NCBI RefSeq assembly: GCF_007829875.1 | Contig: NZ_VIWV01000001.1 | Coordinates: 8,072,001-8,136,000 of the forward strand | Direction of reading: 5' to 3' | DNA length: 64,000 nt | From: Streptomyces capillispiralis | Lineage (GTDB): Bacteria > Actinomycetota > Actinomycetes > Streptomycetales > Streptomycetaceae | Shown here: positions 37,101-48,802 of the stretch, piece by piece | Layout of the letters: each line of letters begins with the position of its first letter | How positions within the stretch are numbered: the first letter of the stretch is position 1 | The notes under the pieces: generated by a model | Database searches by the model: none | What the model was told of the DNA's origin: nothing | Seen by the model: the letters and a program-made list of their open reading frames with translations, nothing else | Program-made: the position numbers and the translations under genes

Positions 37101-38434
37101 CCGGTCCACAGGTCCCGGTGCGGGTCGCCCGGCGGGCCGAGGGTGGTGGCGCGGCGCAGGTGTTCCACCGCCTCCTCGAGGTCGTGCGGGTGGCCGCGCC
37201 GCTGGAACCGCAGCAGCAGGCTGTTGCCGAGGCTTCCGTTGAGCGTCGCGGTCTCCGGGTGATCGGAGCCGGCCGCGCCCACGGCGTGGCGCAGGGTGCC
37301 GATCGCCCGGTCGAGGAGGTCCAGGTCGCCGTCGAGCCAGAAGACCTCCGCGTACGCCACGCCGAGGTGGCGCAGCCGCATGACCAGGTCCGGGTGGTCG
37401 CCCGGGGTGCGCTCCACCGCCGCCGCGAGGACCCTCACGCCCTCCCGCAGGTCCTCCGGACGGCCGCGCTCACCGAACCGCATCACCAGGACGTTGCCGA
37501 GGATGGTGGCCCACAGGGGGCCGGCAGGGTGGTCCGGCCCGGTCAGCCGGTACGCCTCGGCGACGGCCTCGTACGCCCGGTCCAGGTCCGCCGGATCGCC
37601 GTACCGCCCGAACCGGGTGCACAGCGCGTTGGCGTAGTTGCCGGTGACGGCGTGGCGTGCGGGGGCGGCGGCCGGCGTCCCTTCGGCGGCGCCCGCCAGG
37701 CAGCGCACCGCCTCCTCGAGGGTGTCGTCCCCGCCGTCGTGCTCGTACGCGAACAGCAGGGCGTTGCCCAGACTGCTGAGGTACCGGGCGTGTTCCGGGC
37801 CGGACTGCGCCAGACCGGCCGCCCGGCGGTAGTGCCGCAGCGCTTCGGCCAGGTCGCGCGGATCACGCACGTCGCGGGTCCCTGCCGGATCCGTCTCCTC
37901 CGGGCCGGGCGTGCGGGGATACGCGTTCAGGTCCCCCGTGCGGGATCCGGCGAGCAGCCCCTCGGGCTGCCGCTCGGGCGGTTCGTCATCCCCCGGGCCG
38001 TGCGCGAACTCGAATCGTGCGAGCAGCACGTGCCCGGCCAGCTCGTGGAGGGGTGCCCGCTCTCCGCCCACCACGGTCAGGGCGCTGCGCACCGCTGCCA
38101 GGGCGAGGTGACCGTGCTTCCGCTCGGCGAACCGCTCGTACGCCTCGAGGGCGTCCCGCGCGAGGTCCTCCAGTCGGGGGCCGCGGTCCTGGTGGTCGTA
38201 CGGCGTCAGGTCCAGCGCCCGCAGGCGGGCGACGACCGCCGCCTCGGCGAATCCCCTCTCCTGAAGCCGCCCGAACTCCGCCCCGTACGTGTCGGCCAGT
38301 TCGTCCCACACCTGCTCGGGCGGGCCGCCGTGCCGGCGCGACGCGGCGGCGAACTCCCTTGCCAGATCCGGAACATGTCCCTCCTCCGACGGCGCGTCCT
38401 CGTCCCCACCTGCGGCCCCGCTGCCCGTCCCCAT
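34148..38434 (-). CDS. TPR-like repeat protein with C-terminal CHAT protease domain
   Basis: 1428 residues from ATG 38434. Residues about 200-900 are a long array of Asp/Leu-rich helical repeats with recurring RYGDPADLDRAYEAV-like and HPDLVMRLRHLG-like units (TPR/Sel1 style). Residues about 990-1360 form a CHAT caspase-like domain: LYLVPTGPLGLVPWHAA, the catalytic His in LLHLACHGAL (about 1178) and catalytic Cys in AVLSACATGVTSG (about 1233), then SLWLVDDRRTADLM. The last 45 residues contain CPDPQCTH and ECCPVHP, a likely zinc-binding tail. Such proteins sense a signal through the repeats and cleave a partner. It is the first gene of an operon with a membrane protein. Confidence 0.85.
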   Translation of the reverse strand: MGTGSGAAGGDEDAPSEEGHVPDLAREFAAASRRHGGPPEQVWDELADTYGAEFGRLQERGFAEAAVVARLRALDLTPYDHQDRGPRLEDLARDALEAYERFAERKHGHLALAAVRSALTVVGGERAPLHELAGHVLLARFEFAHGPGDDEPPERQPEGLLAGSRTGDLNAYPRTPGPEETDPAGTRDVRDPRDLAEALRHYRRAAGLAQSGPEHARYLSSLGNALLFAYEHDGGDDTLEEAVRCLAGAAEGTPAAAPARHAVTGNYANALCTRFGRYGDPADLDRAYEAVAEAYRLTGPDHPAGPLWATILGNVLVMRFGERGRPEDLREGVRVLAAAVERTPGDHPDLVMRLRHLGVAYAEVFWLDGDLDLLDRAIGTLRHAVGAAGSDHPETATLNGSLGNSLLLRFQRRGHPHDLEEAVEHLRRATTLGPPGDPHRDLWTGNLASALEQRFGLAGDPADLDAAVDGYRRSVEAAADGHRDTAVRRAHLGLIMVLRFEVHGAFTDLDAGVRLMAEALDGLPPSGLVRGQYHANLATALHTRFVHLGNRPDLDAALRHTEAALTMLPAGSADRVGCLNNQATLLTTRYAHTGDTADLQRAGAVLDEAVGSLAEGETARAALAQNRAQVLLQAHLAGAREGSGETALLDRAWADLETALSVGGRMASDQAMTLELQGAVLLQRYEAAADPDDLRRAEEVLEQAVARLGDTLGDTRRAMARHRLAVAQRAQGKLALSRATGLSMLADRAWDVLLQSGTDDGLLAARRAAETATQVLHWCLEDRAPQDAVAAAESARALVLLAGSASATVPELLDEAGEPGLAEAWRQASRRNTARRFVRLPHAAGSPADGLTLAGAGPGGGTGARAGGVPGSQGDGTETPGVVPITVGGASPGDLPVVPDDVRHRALEVVYRHVGGEAAAPLVRAPSDIRIGKALARLGADGLVYLVAGEEGGSGWALLVRPDGSGRILPLRGLVRTGPLAAFLSAHDAHVTAGTDGDRIRSRAAWRSALHAACDWAWPAVVSPVLEEFGRETGGDHAPRRGRADGAAAGNCPRLYLVPTGPLGLVPWHAARRPDPGRPGQYRYAVQDAAFSYAASGRELIQAADRRCAGGDGAALVVQDPTGDLVHARREAEGVRAGWPGPVTLLGGQGAADAYPATPNRVLSALPGRGSVPCALLHLACHGALVQPPTASHLLLAGGQRLTVRRLLAPRLQRPLQRSKRGGQEPGPLAVLSACATGVTSGDYDEALSLATAFLAGGASAVVGSLWLVDDRRTADLMLDFHRRLRERDMAAADALREAQLAALRTPRDAPLTAADGCGSGKESRGTDDTDPADPYVWAAFIHHGRGELMAPEPHEGEPAQSPDDGTAPVTPSAPGERIFPTRRAPAEMEHWQCPDPQCTHQALGDDEGPFEDECCPVHPALALERME

Positions 38435-38887
38435 GGGGCAAGCGTGGCTTGCGTGCGCTTCGTGCAGCAAGTGGACGTTCGCATCTGACCGTTGTGGTGC
38501 GGATGCCGACCGGCTGCCATGGTGTTTGCGGTACGAGGTGGCGCCCACCTGCCTTCATCGTCCTGCGCGCCCGCGTGAGGCGCTGCCGAGGGTGCCGGGG
38601 TCGGCGGCTTTCCGCGGCCACCGAAAACCTTCCGGGGGTGGCTCAGGCCGCCACCAGGGTGGCGGGCTCGTCCGTCTCGTCCAGCAGGTCGATCAGGGAC
38701 GCCTGGGCGCGCTTCCATGTGCTCCTTCGCCGCCTCAATGACTACCCTGCGTGAGATCCGCCACGGCATCCTTTGGAGGCTGATGGGTGGGATCGCTGTC
38801 GTGGGGCTTTATCGCAGGGCAGCTGATGTTGTCTCAGGTTCGTCAGTTCTTATTCGGTGAGGTGGGCTGGGCCGGTGTGATCGTGGG

Positions 38888-39740
38888 GTGGACCAAGAGG
38901 TAAGGGCTGGCCGTGGGGCTGTGCTGCCGAGGGGGTTGGCGGTGCGGCGTCTGCTGGAGCGGCAGCAGGCGGGGGAGCTGGCCACGCGGCATGTGCGTGC
39001 GGTCGCTGAGACGGTGGGGTGGGTGGACCAGCATGTAGGACACGGCAACTGCCGGACCTGGGCGAAGCTGCCCTCGCACCTGACCGCCGAGACCTATGGC
39101 AAGAGCCGGGCGGGAGTGGACCGCCAGATCCTGGAGCGGGCCTGCGCACGGCTCCTGGGGCCGCTGTGACCGGCGCGGTCCGGCCGACAGGGGGCGCTTC
39201 CCGCTCCGGCATCCACGGGGAGGACAGGGGTGTGCGGGGAGGCCTGCCTTCTTCCTCTCTGTCGGCGCTGCGCGGCCCTGCCGTGGGCAGGCTGCCTCGC
39301 CCTGCGGCAGGAACAGTGACTGACGACCCGACACGTACGGTTGGTGGCGGCGTCGTTGGAAGTGACCGAGCGCACGGTGTGGCGGGGTCTTGCCGCTGCC
39401 GAGCGTGAGGAGTCCGCGGCCGCGGAGCCCGGGGCGGGGGCCCAGAGCAAAGACTGTTCTGCCCGCTGCCGGGCCGCGGGGATACCCGACAACGACTCCT
39501 TCCCCACAGCCTTGCCGGCCCAGGGCCTTACGTGCCATCCGTTCCTGGCTCACCACCGCCGTCACCCATCAACCGATGGTGGCAAGCCTGGACGGACAAG
39601 GACCCGCCCGCTGAGCTCCAGGCCCTGATCGACGCGGTCGCCACCGGACACGGCATTGATCTCTACCGCCGGATTCAACGAACTGCCGGTAAAGGCCGAC
39701 CGCCGCTCCGAGGACCGCGGCTGTCCCTGAATCCATGAGT
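38888..39740 (+). pseudogene. Transposase debris (Mu/IS481-like)
   Basis: Two pieces of a repressor/transposase N-terminus are visible: RGLAVRRLLERQQAGELATR with HVRAVAETVG near 38930, and VAASLEVTERTVWRGLAAAE near 39350. Each then loses frame. A further frame near 39560-39700 (WTDKDPPAELQALIDAV) may belong to the same or another element. No ends identified. Confidence 0.4.
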
Positions 39741-39901
39741 TCGAAGAGAAGCACTACGCCGAGCCGGCAGCGACCGAACGAGCGAACCTGAAACCCCGCC
39801 AACCCGCTCTGGCCGGCTGATCAGCCCTTCCGGGCAACGGGGAACCTCAGACAAACAGGGTCGGAGTTTCCTGTCTCGGGCCGCAAGCGTGATGAGCGCG
39901 G

Positions 39902-42900
39902 CTACTCGGGAGTTCGTCGGTCCGGATCGGCCAGCCAATGGTGGACCGCCAGCGCGGTGGTACGGGCATGTTCTTCCAGTACGGTGAAGTGGTCCCCGGG
40001 CACGGTGACTTCGGTGTGTGGCAGATCCCAGACCGGGGCGGGCTCTGTGCCGGGCAGCGAGTCCCGGGCCCGTACGAAGAGGGTGGGGGAGGCGAGCCGT
40101 GAGGGCTTCCAGCCGGCGAAGAGCTCGAAGTACCCGGCCATGGCGGTGAGCCGGGTCGGGTCGGCCGGGAGGAACTCCGCTGCCCGGTGCAGCATGTCCG
40201 ACGTCATCGCGGAGAGTACCTGCTCTCGGTCGTCACTGCTGGGATAGGTGTCCACCAGGACAACGGCGAGCGGGGCGGAGCCTTCGGCCCCCAGTCGCTC
40301 GGCCACGGCCTGGGCCACCCAGCCACCGGCCGAGCGGCCCAACAGGACCAACGGTCCGTCACCTGCGGCCGCGCGGACGGTGGCGGCCTGGGCGGTGACG
40401 AGGGCGTCCAGCGTGGCCGGCAGTGCTTCCCCGTGCCCGAAACCCGGGTGCCGCACCGCCGAGACCGGCCGCAGGCCCCGCAGTCCGGAGCCGAAGCGCG
40501 CGTATTCCTGGGGCCCCGAGAGCGCGCTGAGGGCGGGGAAGCAGATCAGCGGGGGCCCTGCGCCGTCCGGTGCGAGCATGACGGGGTCGAGCGCCGCACC
40601 GGGCGCCCCGGCGCTGTCGAAGACCGGGCGGAGGCGTGCGGCGATCGTGAGCAGCGCCATGCCGTCCCAGGTCCGCCCCCGGTCGCAGGTGGCGCGGAAG
40701 AGCGCAGCCAGGGAATCCGAAGCACCTTCGGTGTCCGGTGCGTCCCCGGCCCGCACCGGGGCTTGCGCTGGACCGGCCGTCCCCGGGCCGCCGGGAACAC
40801 CGTTGTCCGCCCTTCGGCCGGTGCTGCCCGGGTGGCCGATGGCATCCGGCCGTTCGGGGGCGCCGAAGCCGCCGGGAGCGCCGGTGAGGCCGGGAGGAGC
40901 CGCTTCCCGGGCGTACCGCTCCGCCAACTCGGCGGCGACCGTGCGCGGGGTCGGGAAGTCGAACAGCAGCGTGGGCGGCAGCGTCAGCCCCGTCGACGTC
41001 ACGAGCAGGTTGCGCAGGTCGACCGCGGCCAGGGAGTCGAGCCCCAGGTCTGCCAGCAGGTCGTCCCCGTCGATCGCGGCCGCCCCCTCCGGGTGACCCA
41101 GTACCGAGGCCGCCAGGGCCCGCACCTCCGTGAGCAGCAACCCGCCCCGCTCGCCCGGGGAAGCGGCCGCCAGCCGTCGGCCGAACAGGGCCCCGCTCCC
41201 GCCGCCCGTGCCCGTTGCGCCGGGGACAGGCGGCCGGGACCGGGCCGCCGCTGGATCGCCGCCGCTCAGGGCGGCCGGGGCGAGGCGGGCCGCCACCACC
41301 ACCGGGTCGTCACCGGCCACGGCGGCGTCGAAGAGGGCCAGGCCCTCATCCGCCTCGAGCGGGCCTAATCCCGAGCGGGCCATCCTCCGCAGGTCCGTGT
41401 CGGTGAGGTGCGCCATCATGCCCTCGCCCTGCCGCCAGGGACCCCAGGCGATCGACGTACCGGGCAGACCGAGCCGTCTGCGGTGCCGTGCCAGGGCGTC
41501 CAGCGCGCAGTTGGCGGCCGCGTAGTTGGCCTGACCGGCGGAGCCGAAGGTACCCGCCACCGAGGAGAACAGCGCGAACATCGCCAGGTCGCGTCCCCGG
41601 GTCAGCTCGTGCAGGGCGAGGGCCGCGTCCGCCTTGGGCCGCAGCACCCGCTCCAGACGGTCGGCGGTGAGCGCCGGGACGATGCCGTCGTCCAGCACCC
41701 CCGCGGTGTGCACCACACCGGTCAGCGGACGGTCCGCAGGCACTGAGTCGAGCAGGGCGGCGAGCGCCGTCCGGTCCGCGACGTCGCACGCCCGGACGGT
41801 CACCTCGGCGCCCGACCCGCCCAGTTCCGCGACGAGTTCGTCCACCCCTGGCGCGTCCGGTCCGCGTCGGCCGGCGAGCAGCAGACGCCGGACGCCATGC
41901 GCGGTGACCAGGTGCCGTGCCACCAGCATGCCCAGGGAACCCGTACCGCCGGTGACCAGGACGGTGCCCTCCGGATCGAGCCGCCGCCGGGACCGCCGTT
42001 CCTCCGTGGCCCCGGCCACCCGGACCAGCTCCGGCACGTACGCGGTTCCCCGTCGTACGGCCGTCTCCGGCGCCGCAGCGGCCAGCAGGGCGGGGAGGAG
42101 GCGCACGGAGTCGGGGTGGTCGTCCATGTCGACCAGGGCGAACCGGCCCGGATTCTCCCGCAGGGCCGAGCGGACCAGCCCCCACACCGGCGCGTGGGCC
42201 GGTGGGGAAGCGTATCCGCTGGATGCGCCGGAATCCCCGGAACCGGTGCCACCGTCAACCGGACCGCCATCGTCCGGGGTGACGGCACCGGAGGTGACGA
42301 GGACGAGACGGGAGTCCGCCGGGCGGGGTTCGGCGAGCCACTGCCGTACCAGTTCCAGTGCCCAGCCCGCCGCCCACCGCATCCGAGCCGCGGGGTCCTG
42401 TGCTCCGTCGGCCGTGTCCGGTGGGGGCGGGCAGGGGGCAACGAGAACGGCCGGTGACGCGCCGTCCGCCGCCGGGTGGGCGTACACCGGAACGCCGGAG
42501 CCGCGGGGCGCGAGCACATCCACCGGTCGTGTGCCCACCGCGCCCAGGACGCCCCACGGGGGCACCACCAACGGCACGGGCGGCTCGGGCAGCGGCACCC
42601 AGTCCATCCGGTGGAGAACCCCGGTGACCGGATCCGCCGTTCCCGATCCGGTGCGCGGAAGGGGCCGGAGCGTCAGCGAACGTACCGCGGCCACCGGCGC
42701 GCCCGCCGGGTCGGTCAGCTCCACCCCGACCCGCCCGTCCGGCCCGGGAGCGATCCGCACCCGCAACCGCCGCGCGCCGGCCGTGTACAGGCGCACCCCG
42801 CCGAAGGCGAACGGCAGGGACACCTCACCACCAGCCGTCCCGTCCGTCCCGGCACGGTCCGCCGCGCGCCCGTCGAGTGCCAGGGCGTGCAGCGCCGCGT

Positions 42901-45900
42901 CCAGCAGCGCCGGATGCAGGGCGAACCCCGGGCCACCCACACCCGGGAGCGGAGCTCCGGCGGCCTCGGGCAGCGCGACCTCGGCGTACAGCTCCTTCCC
43001 GAGCCGCCAGGCGGTGCGCAGGCCCCGGAAGGCGGGGCCATAGCTCAGCCCGCTTCCGGCCAGCCGCTCGTACGGGTCGGCATCCGGACCAGCGGCGTGC
43101 AGCGGCACCGCGCCGGGCGGAGGCCAGGGCGTGGCCCCGGACCCGGTCGCGGCCGCTCCGCGGTCCGTCGGCTGCTGCTCCGGTACGAGCGTCCCGGAGG
43201 CATGCCGATGCCAGGGCCGGTCACCCGCCGGTGTGTGCGGCCGGGCGTGGAAGAGCACGGTCCGCCGTCCCGTGCCGTCCGGCCCCGATACCTTCACCTG
43301 CAGCTCGACCGTGCCGTCCGCAGGCAGCGACAGCGGCGCGGTCAGGGCGAGTTCGTCCAGGACGGGAGCGCCCGCCGACTCACCGGCGTGCAGGGCCATC
43401 TCCACGAAGGCGGCCGCCGGCAGCAGTACCGTCCCCGCCACCACATGGTCGGCCAGCCAGGGCTGGTCGTGCACCGAGAGCACCCCGCTCAGCAACAGCC
43501 CGTCGTCGTCGGCCGTCACGGTACGGGACGACAGCAGTGGATGGGCCGGAGCGTCCAGCGGGGGAGTGGACCGATGCCGCGGGGTGGCGTCGAGCCAGTA
43601 CCGGCGGCGCTGGAAGGCGTAGGTGGGCAGGGCGACGCGCCGCCCGCCGCGCCCGGCGAAGACGGCCCGCCAGTCGACGGGCACTCCATGGGCGTGCAGC
43701 GTGGCCACGGTGTCGAGCAAGGCGTCCGCCTCCGGCCGCGCTCCGCGCAGGGTCGGCAGGACCAGCGGCGTCGGGGCCCGCTCACCGGCGGGCGCTCCGG
43801 CCGTCCCCGGGTCCGCCGGAGCCGCTCCGGTCGCGGCGAGGCAGCTGCGGACCAGGCCGGTGAGCACTCCGTCCGGCCCCAGCTCGACGTAGTGTGCCGC
43901 GCCCCGGTCCCGGAGGTACGCCACCGAATCGGCGAAGCGGACCGGGCGGCGGACATGGCCCACCCAGAACTCCGGTGAGCTCAGCTCCTCTTCGGTGGCA
44001 GCCCGGCCGGATACGGCGCTGACCAGGGGTATCCGCGGCACGGTGAAGGAGAGGTGCCGCACCACGTCCGCGAAGTCGGCCAGCATGGGTTCCATCAGCG
44101 CGGAGTGGAAGGCGTGGCTCACCCGCAGTGGCGTCGTGGACCGGCCCCGCTTCCGGAAGTACGCGACGGTCTCCCGCACCGCGGCCCCGTCCCCGGAAAC
44201 GACCACTGAGGCGGGCCCGTTGACGGCGGCGATCTCCACCGCACGCCCTTTCCCGGCGAGTCGGGCGACCGCTGCGGTCACCTCGTCCGCGTCGGCGGCC
44301 ACGGCAGCCATCGCACCGCCCGAAGGCAGCGCGTCCATCAGCCGGCCCCGGGCCGCCACCAGGGTGCAGGCGTCCGCGAGGGACAGCACCCCGGCGACAT
44401 GCGCCGCGGTCACCTCGCCCACCGAGTGCCCGGCCACCAGATCCGGGCGCACACCCCAGGCCTCGAGCAGCCGGAACAGGGCCGTCTCCAGAGCGAAGAG
44501 CGCCGGCTGTGCGAACCGGGTCGTGTGCAGGAGCACGCCCGTCTCCGTGCCGGAGCCGGCGAACACGACGTCCCGCAAAGGCACCGGCAGCATCGCATCG
44601 AGCAGGGAACAGCTCTCGTCGAACGACTGGGCGAAGCTTGGATGCAGTTCCCGGGACTCGTACAACTCACGCCCCATGTCCACGCGTTGGCTGCCCTGGC
44701 CGGTGAAGAGCAGGGCCAGCGGGCCCTGGCGACGGGACGTGCCCGTCCGCACCCCGGGCCGGCTTCCCCCCTCCGCCACCGCCCGCAGGGAGGTGAGCAG
44801 TTCCGCACGGTCCCGGGCCACCACCACGGCCCGGTGCTCGAAGGCCGCGCGGGTGGTGGCGAGCGAGTACCCGATGTCCACCGGGGCCGCGTCCGGGTCG
44901 GCGGCCACCCGGTCGTACAGCCGCCGCGCCTGGGCCCGCAGCCCCGGCTCGCTCCTCGCCGACACCGGAACAGCCACGGACGCCGGCACCGCCCCGCCAT
45001 CGACACCGCCGCTCCCGGCCCCGTCGTCCGCCACGGAGACCGGCGACGGGGTGTCCCGATCCACCGGAGCCTCCTCGAGCACCACATGCGCGTTGGTGCC
45101 GCTGATGCCGAAGGAGGACACCCCCGCCCGGCGCGGGCGGTCCGCCCTCGGCCACTCCACCTCCCGGGTCAGCAGCGCCAACCGCCCCGACGACCAGTCG
45201 ACCCGGCCGGTCGGTTCATCGGCGTGCAGCGTACGCGGCAGCACGCCGTGCGCCATCGCCTGCACCGTCTTGATCACGCCCGCCACTCCGGCGGCGGCCT
45301 GGGTATGACCGATGTTCGACTTCACCGAGCCCAGCCAGAGCGGACGCTCCCGCGGCCGGCGCCCGTACGTCGCCAAAAACGCCTCCGCCTCGATGACATC
45401 GCCCAGCCGGGTACCGGTGCCGTGTGCCTCCACCGCGTCGATGTCCCCGGGGGCCAGCCCCGCGTCCACGAGGGCCTGCCGGATCACCCGCTGCTGCGCC
45501 GGGCCGTGCGGTGCCGTCAGCCCGTTGCTCGCCCCGTCCTGGTTCACCGCCGAGCCGCGCACCACGGCCAGCACCGGAAGCCCGGCGCGGCGCGCCTCGG
45601 ACAACCGGCTCAGCAACAGCATGCCGGCCCCCTCGGCCCATCCCGTGCCGTCGGCGGACGCGCCGAACGCCTTGCAGCGGCCGTCCGGGGCCAGCGCCCG
45701 CTGCCGGCTGAACTCCACGAACGACGAGGGCCCCGACATCACCGTGACTCCGCCGGCCAGCGCGAAGGAACACTCGCCCCGGCGCAGCGCCTGGGCCGCC
45801 AGGTGCAGGGCCACCAGGGACGACGAGCACGCCGTGTCCACCGTGACGGCCGGGCCCTCCAACCCGAAGGTGTAGGCGATACGGCCCGAGGCGACGCTTC

Positions 45901-48274
45901 CGGCGCTGCCGATGCCGAGGTAGCCCTCGACATGCTCGGGTACCTCCGTGATGCGGCCGGCGTAGTCGCTGTACATCAGCCCGACGTACACCCCGGCCGA
46001 CGAGCCGCGCAGGGTGCGGGGAACGAGACCGGCGTGCTCAAAGGCCTCCCACGCCACTTCGAGCAGCAGCCGGTGCTGCGGGTCCATGGCCAAAGCCTCG
46101 CGGGGGGAGATGCCGAAGAAGCCGGGGTCGAAGCGGTCCACACCGGAGAGGAAGCCGCCCTCACGCACATACGTCCGGCCGGACCGCCCGGGGTCCGGGT
46201 CGTACAGCGCCTCCGTGTTCCAGCCCCGGTCGGCGGGAAACGGACCGATGGCGTCCGTCCCGTCGGCCACCAGCCGCCACAGCTCCTCGGGGGAGGCCAC
46301 GCCCCCGGGATAGCGGCAGGCCATCCCCACGATCACCACAGGATCGTCGTCCGACCGGGCCACGCCCCGGTGCGCGATCCCGGCGCCCGACGGCGCGGCG
46401 GCGCTCCGCGCATGGAGGTGGGCGGCGAGCGCGGCGGCCGTGGGGAAGTCGAAGGCGACGGCCTCGGAGAGCGGGAGGCCGGTCGCCGCCGACAACCGCT
46501 CCCGCAGCACCGTCGCCGCCAGCGAGTCCATGCCCAGATCGCGGAGCGCCGTTCCGGACTCCACCGCCTCCGCCGTACAACCGAGCACGGCCGCCACCTC
46601 GCTCCGCACCAGGGCCAGCAGTTCCGCCGTCGGCTCCCCGGCCGCCCCCGTACCCAGCGTCCGCGCGGGCCGATCGGCGAGGGCACGCCGCCGCACCTTT
46701 CCGGAGGCGGTACGGGGAATACTCTCCACCTCGTACAGTTCGACGGGCACCTTGAAAGCGGACAGTTCCGCACGACAGGCGGCGAGTATCGACCCTCTGT
46801 CCAGTACACCGCTGCCCGGCGCGGGGACCAGATAGCCGACGGGCACTTCACCGAAGACCGGGTGTGGGCGTCCGGCCACGGCGGCGTCCGCCACCCCGGG
46901 CAGCCGCCGCAGCGCCGCCTCCACCTCCGAGGGGTGGATGTTGGCCCCGCCCCGGATGATCAGCTCACTCGCCCGGCCGGTGAGCACGAGTTCGCCGGAG
47001 GCCTCGATCCTGGCCAGGTCGCCGGTGCGGAACCAGCCGTCGCGCAACACCTCTGCGGTGGTCTCCGGCCTGCCGTGGTAGCCGGCCATGACTCCGGGCC
47101 CGCTCACCCACAACTCGCCCTCGCCGGCGTCCTGTCCGTCCGGGCCGCCGCCGACCCGGACCCGGGTGCCGGGCAGCACCCGGCCGCACGACCCGGCCGC
47201 CGCTGTGCCGCCCGGTGCCGTCATGGTGACCGGACCCGCCTCGGTACTGCCGTAGTGCTCCAGGTAGGGGGCCCGGCAGATCGCCTCGAAGGACCTCCGG
47301 AACTCGGACCCCGCCGAAGCGCCCCCGCTGACGCAGCCCCGCAGCGCGGGCGCCCCGAGCCCGCCGCCGTCCCCGTCACCCTGTTCGCCCCGGACCGCGT
47401 CGAGCAGGGCCGAGTACGTCGTCGGCACCCCGCCGAGGAGGGTGTAGGGGGTGTCCGTACGGCGCAGTTCGCCGAGCACCTCCGCCACCGAGAACCGGGG
47501 CGGGAGCACGGCGCTCGCCCCGGTCGCGGTCACTCCGAGGACGCAGAACACCTGACTCATGGCGTGGTGGAGGGGTAACGGCCACAGCACCCGGTCCCGC
47601 TCCGACAGACCGAGAACACCGACGAGGCCCGCCGCGATGGGCGCGAGGCGGTTGCGCTGGGTGGACAGCACTCCCTTGGGGGTGCCGGAGGACCCGGAGG
47701 TGTAGAGCAGCCACGCCGTCTCGTCCAGCCCCAGATCATCCCGGGCGGGCGTCCCCGGCTCCGTACACGCCAACTCCTCGTACCGCAGAACACCGCCCGC
47801 CGCCCCGGCCCCGCCCGCCAACGCCCCGGAGTCCCCGGACGGCGGAGTGTCCCCGCCCTCCTCACCGCCCTCGGCCACCACCACGATCAGCCCGGGACGG
47901 GACAGCAGTCCCCGCCGACGCGCCAGCCCGGCCTCATCCGTGACGAGTACGCGCGCGCCACAGTCGTCCAGCAGACGGGCCAGCTCCGCCCCCGAGCTCC
48001 CGGGATCCAGCGGCACGCCCACCCCGCTCGCCCGGGTTACGGCGAGCAGGCTCTCGACCGCCTCGACGCGGTTGCCGAGCAGGATGGCCACCCGTTCGCC
48101 CCGCGCCAGGCCGAGCCCCGCCACATGACCGGCCAGCCGTCCGGTCCTGCGTTCCAGGTCCGAGTAGGTCCGCCGCGTACGGCGGTCCTGGAAGGCGACC
48201 TTCTCCCCGAGGCGCCGGGCGTGCTCTCGGAGCGTCTCCGGCAGTGGCCTGATGATGTCCGTGTCTGTACTCAC
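39902..48274 (-). CDS. Single-module type I polyketide synthase with acyl-AMP ligase loading domain
   Basis: 2790 residues from GTG 48274 (ggagggg upstream). Domains in order, rough residues: acyl-AMP ligase 1-530 ([13 protein letters not shown] at 196, [10 protein letters not shown] near 420, [11 protein letters not shown]); ACP 560-640 (LGMDSLA); KS 680-1105 ([11 protein letters not shown] near 813, [15 protein letters not shown]); AT 1200-1500 (GHSVGE near 1285, HAFH motif, malonyl-specific); DH about 1570-1850 ([10 protein letters not shown] near 1608, DAALH); KR with GGTGSLG near 2110 and LDD motif near 2193 (B-type) and [12 protein letters not shown] (LGLDSLA near 2413); TE 2540-2790 (GRSAGGW near 2646, GDHFTVL). 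No ER. It should adenylate a free acid, load it on its own ACP, add one malonyl unit, reduce and dehydrate, and release a 2-enoic acid or ester. It stands alone, without tailoring genes. Confidence 0.92.
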   Translation of the reverse strand: MSTDTDIIRPLPETLREHARRLGEKVAFQDRRTRRTYSDLERRTGRLAGHVAGLGLARGERVAILLGNRVEAVESLLAVTRASGVGVPLDPGSSGAELARLLDDCGARVLVTDEAGLARRRGLLSRPGLIVVVAEGGEEGGDTPPSGDSGALAGGAGAAGGVLRYEELACTEPGTPARDDLGLDETAWLLYTSGSSGTPKGVLSTQRNRLAPIAAGLVGVLGLSERDRVLWPLPLHHAMSQVFCVLGVTATGASAVLPPRFSVAEVLGELRRTDTPYTLLGGVPTTYSALLDAVRGEQGDGDGGGLGAPALRGCVSGGASAGSEFRRSFEAICRAPYLEHYGSTEAGPVTMTAPGGTAAAGSCGRVLPGTRVRVGGGPDGQDAGEGELWVSGPGVMAGYHGRPETTAEVLRDGWFRTGDLARIEASGELVLTGRASELIIRGGANIHPSEVEAALRRLPGVADAAVAGRPHPVFGEVPVGYLVPAPGSGVLDRGSILAACRAELSAFKVPVELYEVESIPRTASGKVRRRALADRPARTLGTGAAGEPTAELLALVRSEVAAVLGCTAEAVESGTALRDLGMDSLAATVLRERLSAATGLPLSEAVAFDFPTAAALAAHLHARSAAAPSGAGIAHRGVARSDDDPVVIVGMACRYPGGVASPEELWRLVADGTDAIGPFPADRGWNTEALYDPDPGRSGRTYVREGGFLSGVDRFDPGFFGISPREALAMDPQHRLLLEVAWEAFEHAGLVPRTLRGSSAGVYVGLMYSDYAGRITEVPEHVEGYLGIGSAGSVASGRIAYTFGLEGPAVTVDTACSSSLVALHLAAQALRRGECSFALAGGVTVMSGPSSFVEFSRQRALAPDGRCKAFGASADGTGWAEGAGMLLLSRLSEARRAGLPVLAVVRGSAVNQDGASNGLTAPHGPAQQRVIRQALVDAGLAPGDIDAVEAHGTGTRLGDVIEAEAFLATYGRRPRERPLWLGSVKSNIGHTQAAAGVAGVIKTVQAMAHGVLPRTLHADEPTGRVDWSSGRLALLTREVEWPRADRPRRAGVSSFGISGTNAHVVLEEAPVDRDTPSPVSVADDGAGSGGVDGGAVPASVAVPVSARSEPGLRAQARRLYDRVAADPDAAPVDIGYSLATTRAAFEHRAVVVARDRAELLTSLRAVAEGGSRPGVRTGTSRRQGPLALLFTGQGSQRVDMGRELYESRELHPSFAQSFDESCSLLDAMLPVPLRDVVFAGSGTETGVLLHTTRFAQPALFALETALFRLLEAWGVRPDLVAGHSVGEVTAAHVAGVLSLADACTLVAARGRLMDALPSGGAMAAVAADADEVTAAVARLAGKGRAVEIAAVNGPASVVVSGDGAAVRETVAYFRKRGRSTTPLRVSHAFHSALMEPMLADFADVVRHLSFTVPRIPLVSAVSGRAATEEELSSPEFWVGHVRRPVRFADSVAYLRDRGAAHYVELGPDGVLTGLVRSCLAATGAAPADPGTAGAPAGERAPTPLVLPTLRGARPEADALLDTVATLHAHGVPVDWRAVFAGRGGRRVALPTYAFQRRRYWLDATPRHRSTPPLDAPAHPLLSSRTVTADDDGLLLSGVLSVHDQPWLADHVVAGTVLLPAAAFVEMALHAGESAGAPVLDELALTAPLSLPADGTVELQVKVSGPDGTGRRTVLFHARPHTPAGDRPWHRHASGTLVPEQQPTDRGAAATGSGATPWPPPGAVPLHAAGPDADPYERLAGSGLSYGPAFRGLRTAWRLGKELYAEVALPEAAGAPLPGVGGPGFALHPALLDAALHALALDGRAADRAGTDGTAGGEVSLPFAFGGVRLYTAGARRLRVRIAPGPDGRVGVELTDPAGAPVAAVRSLTLRPLPRTGSGTADPVTGVLHRMDWVPLPEPPVPLVVPPWGVLGAVGTRPVDVLAPRGSGVPVYAHPAADGASPAVLVAPCPPPPDTADGAQDPAARMRWAAGWALELVRQWLAEPRPADSRLVLVTSGAVTPDDGGPVDGGTGSGDSGASSGYASPPAHAPVWGLVRSALRENPGRFALVDMDDHPDSVRLLPALLAAAAPETAVRRGTAYVPELVRVAGATEERRSRRRLDPEGTVLVTGGTGSLGMLVARHLVTAHGVRRLLLAGRRGPDAPGVDELVAELGGSGAEVTVRACDVADRTALAALLDSVPADRPLTGVVHTAGVLDDGIVPALTADRLERVLRPKADAALALHELTRGRDLAMFALFSSVAGTFGSAGQANYAAANCALDALARHRRRLGLPGTSIAWGPWRQGEGMMAHLTDTDLRRMARSGLGPLEADEGLALFDAAVAGDDPVVVAARLAPAALSGGDPAAARSRPPVPGATGTGGGSGALFGRRLAAASPGERGGLLLTEVRALAASVLGHPEGAAAIDGDDLLADLGLDSLAAVDLRNLLVTSTGLTLPPTLLFDFPTPRTVAAELAERYAREAAPPGLTGAPGGFGAPERPDAIGHPGSTGRRADNGVPGGPGTAGPAQAPVRAGDAPDTEGASDSLAALFRATCDRGRTWDGMALLTIAARLRPVFDSAGAPGAALDPVMLAPDGAGPPLICFPALSALSGPQEYARFGSGLRGLRPVSAVRHPGFGHGEALPATLDALVTAQAATVRAAAGDGPLVLLGRSAGGWVAQAVAERLGAEGSAPLAVVLVDTYPSSDDREQVLSAMTSDMLHRAAEFLPADPTRLTAMAGYFELFAGWKPSRLASPTLFVRARDSLPGTEPAPVWDLPHTEVTVPGDHFTVLEEHARTTALAVHHWLADPDRRTPE

Positions 48275-48408
48275 TCGCGCGACCCCTCCCGTGTACTCCT
48301 GGATGAGGATGATGGCGCGGTTCGCCCGGTTCCTCTGCGGCAGCGGCGGCGCACGGTACGGGTTTGTCAAATGTGCGGTGTGATCGCGGTGGTCGGGGTT
48401 ACTGAAGA

Positions 48409-48590
48409 GCCGCCGACAGGCGGCCGTCGAAGGTGATGCCGAAGGCGTTCAGTGCGGTCTTCCGGCGCATGGTCCAGCGGGCCTGGCCCCTTGCCCGTGG
48501 GATCGAGGGACATGAGGGCCGTGCAGACGCACTTCAGGGCGGCCTGCTCGTTGGGGAAGTGTCCACGGGTTGGAGGGGAGCACCCCACTG
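48409..48590 (-). pseudogene. IS256-type transposase C-terminal relic
   Basis: Reads FPNEQAALKCVCTALMSLD and PTGKG, then after a frameshift [19 protein letters not shown]. This is the conserved end of Streptomyces IS256 transposases. Only about 60 codons remain between the PKS and the hydrolase gene. Confidence 0.7.
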
Positions 48591-48802
48591 AGTGGCCCCT
48601 CGGCACGGGTCGGTCCGCGCCTTCCCGCTCGGTGTCCGCGAAGCAGATCGAGTCGACTCCGCTCACCGGTGATGTCCACCCCTTCCCCGAGCACGCGAAC
48701 GCCGGCGAGGAAGGCACGGTGCCCCCGGCGCCCGGCCGCTTTGGGGCATCACCCTCCCGGTTCCCCTCGTCGGCCTGTAGCCGCGTCCGGCGCGGCCACC
48801 GG

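Noticed and set aside
33782-38488. A 1568-codon plus-strand open frame opposite the CHAT gene
   Set aside because: A high-GC shadow frame; the minus strand shows clear repeat and CHAT motifs.
44399-47578. A 1059-codon plus-strand open frame inside the PKS region
   Set aside because: Antisense shadow rich in His/Arg/Gly with no domains; PKS domains are on the minus strand.
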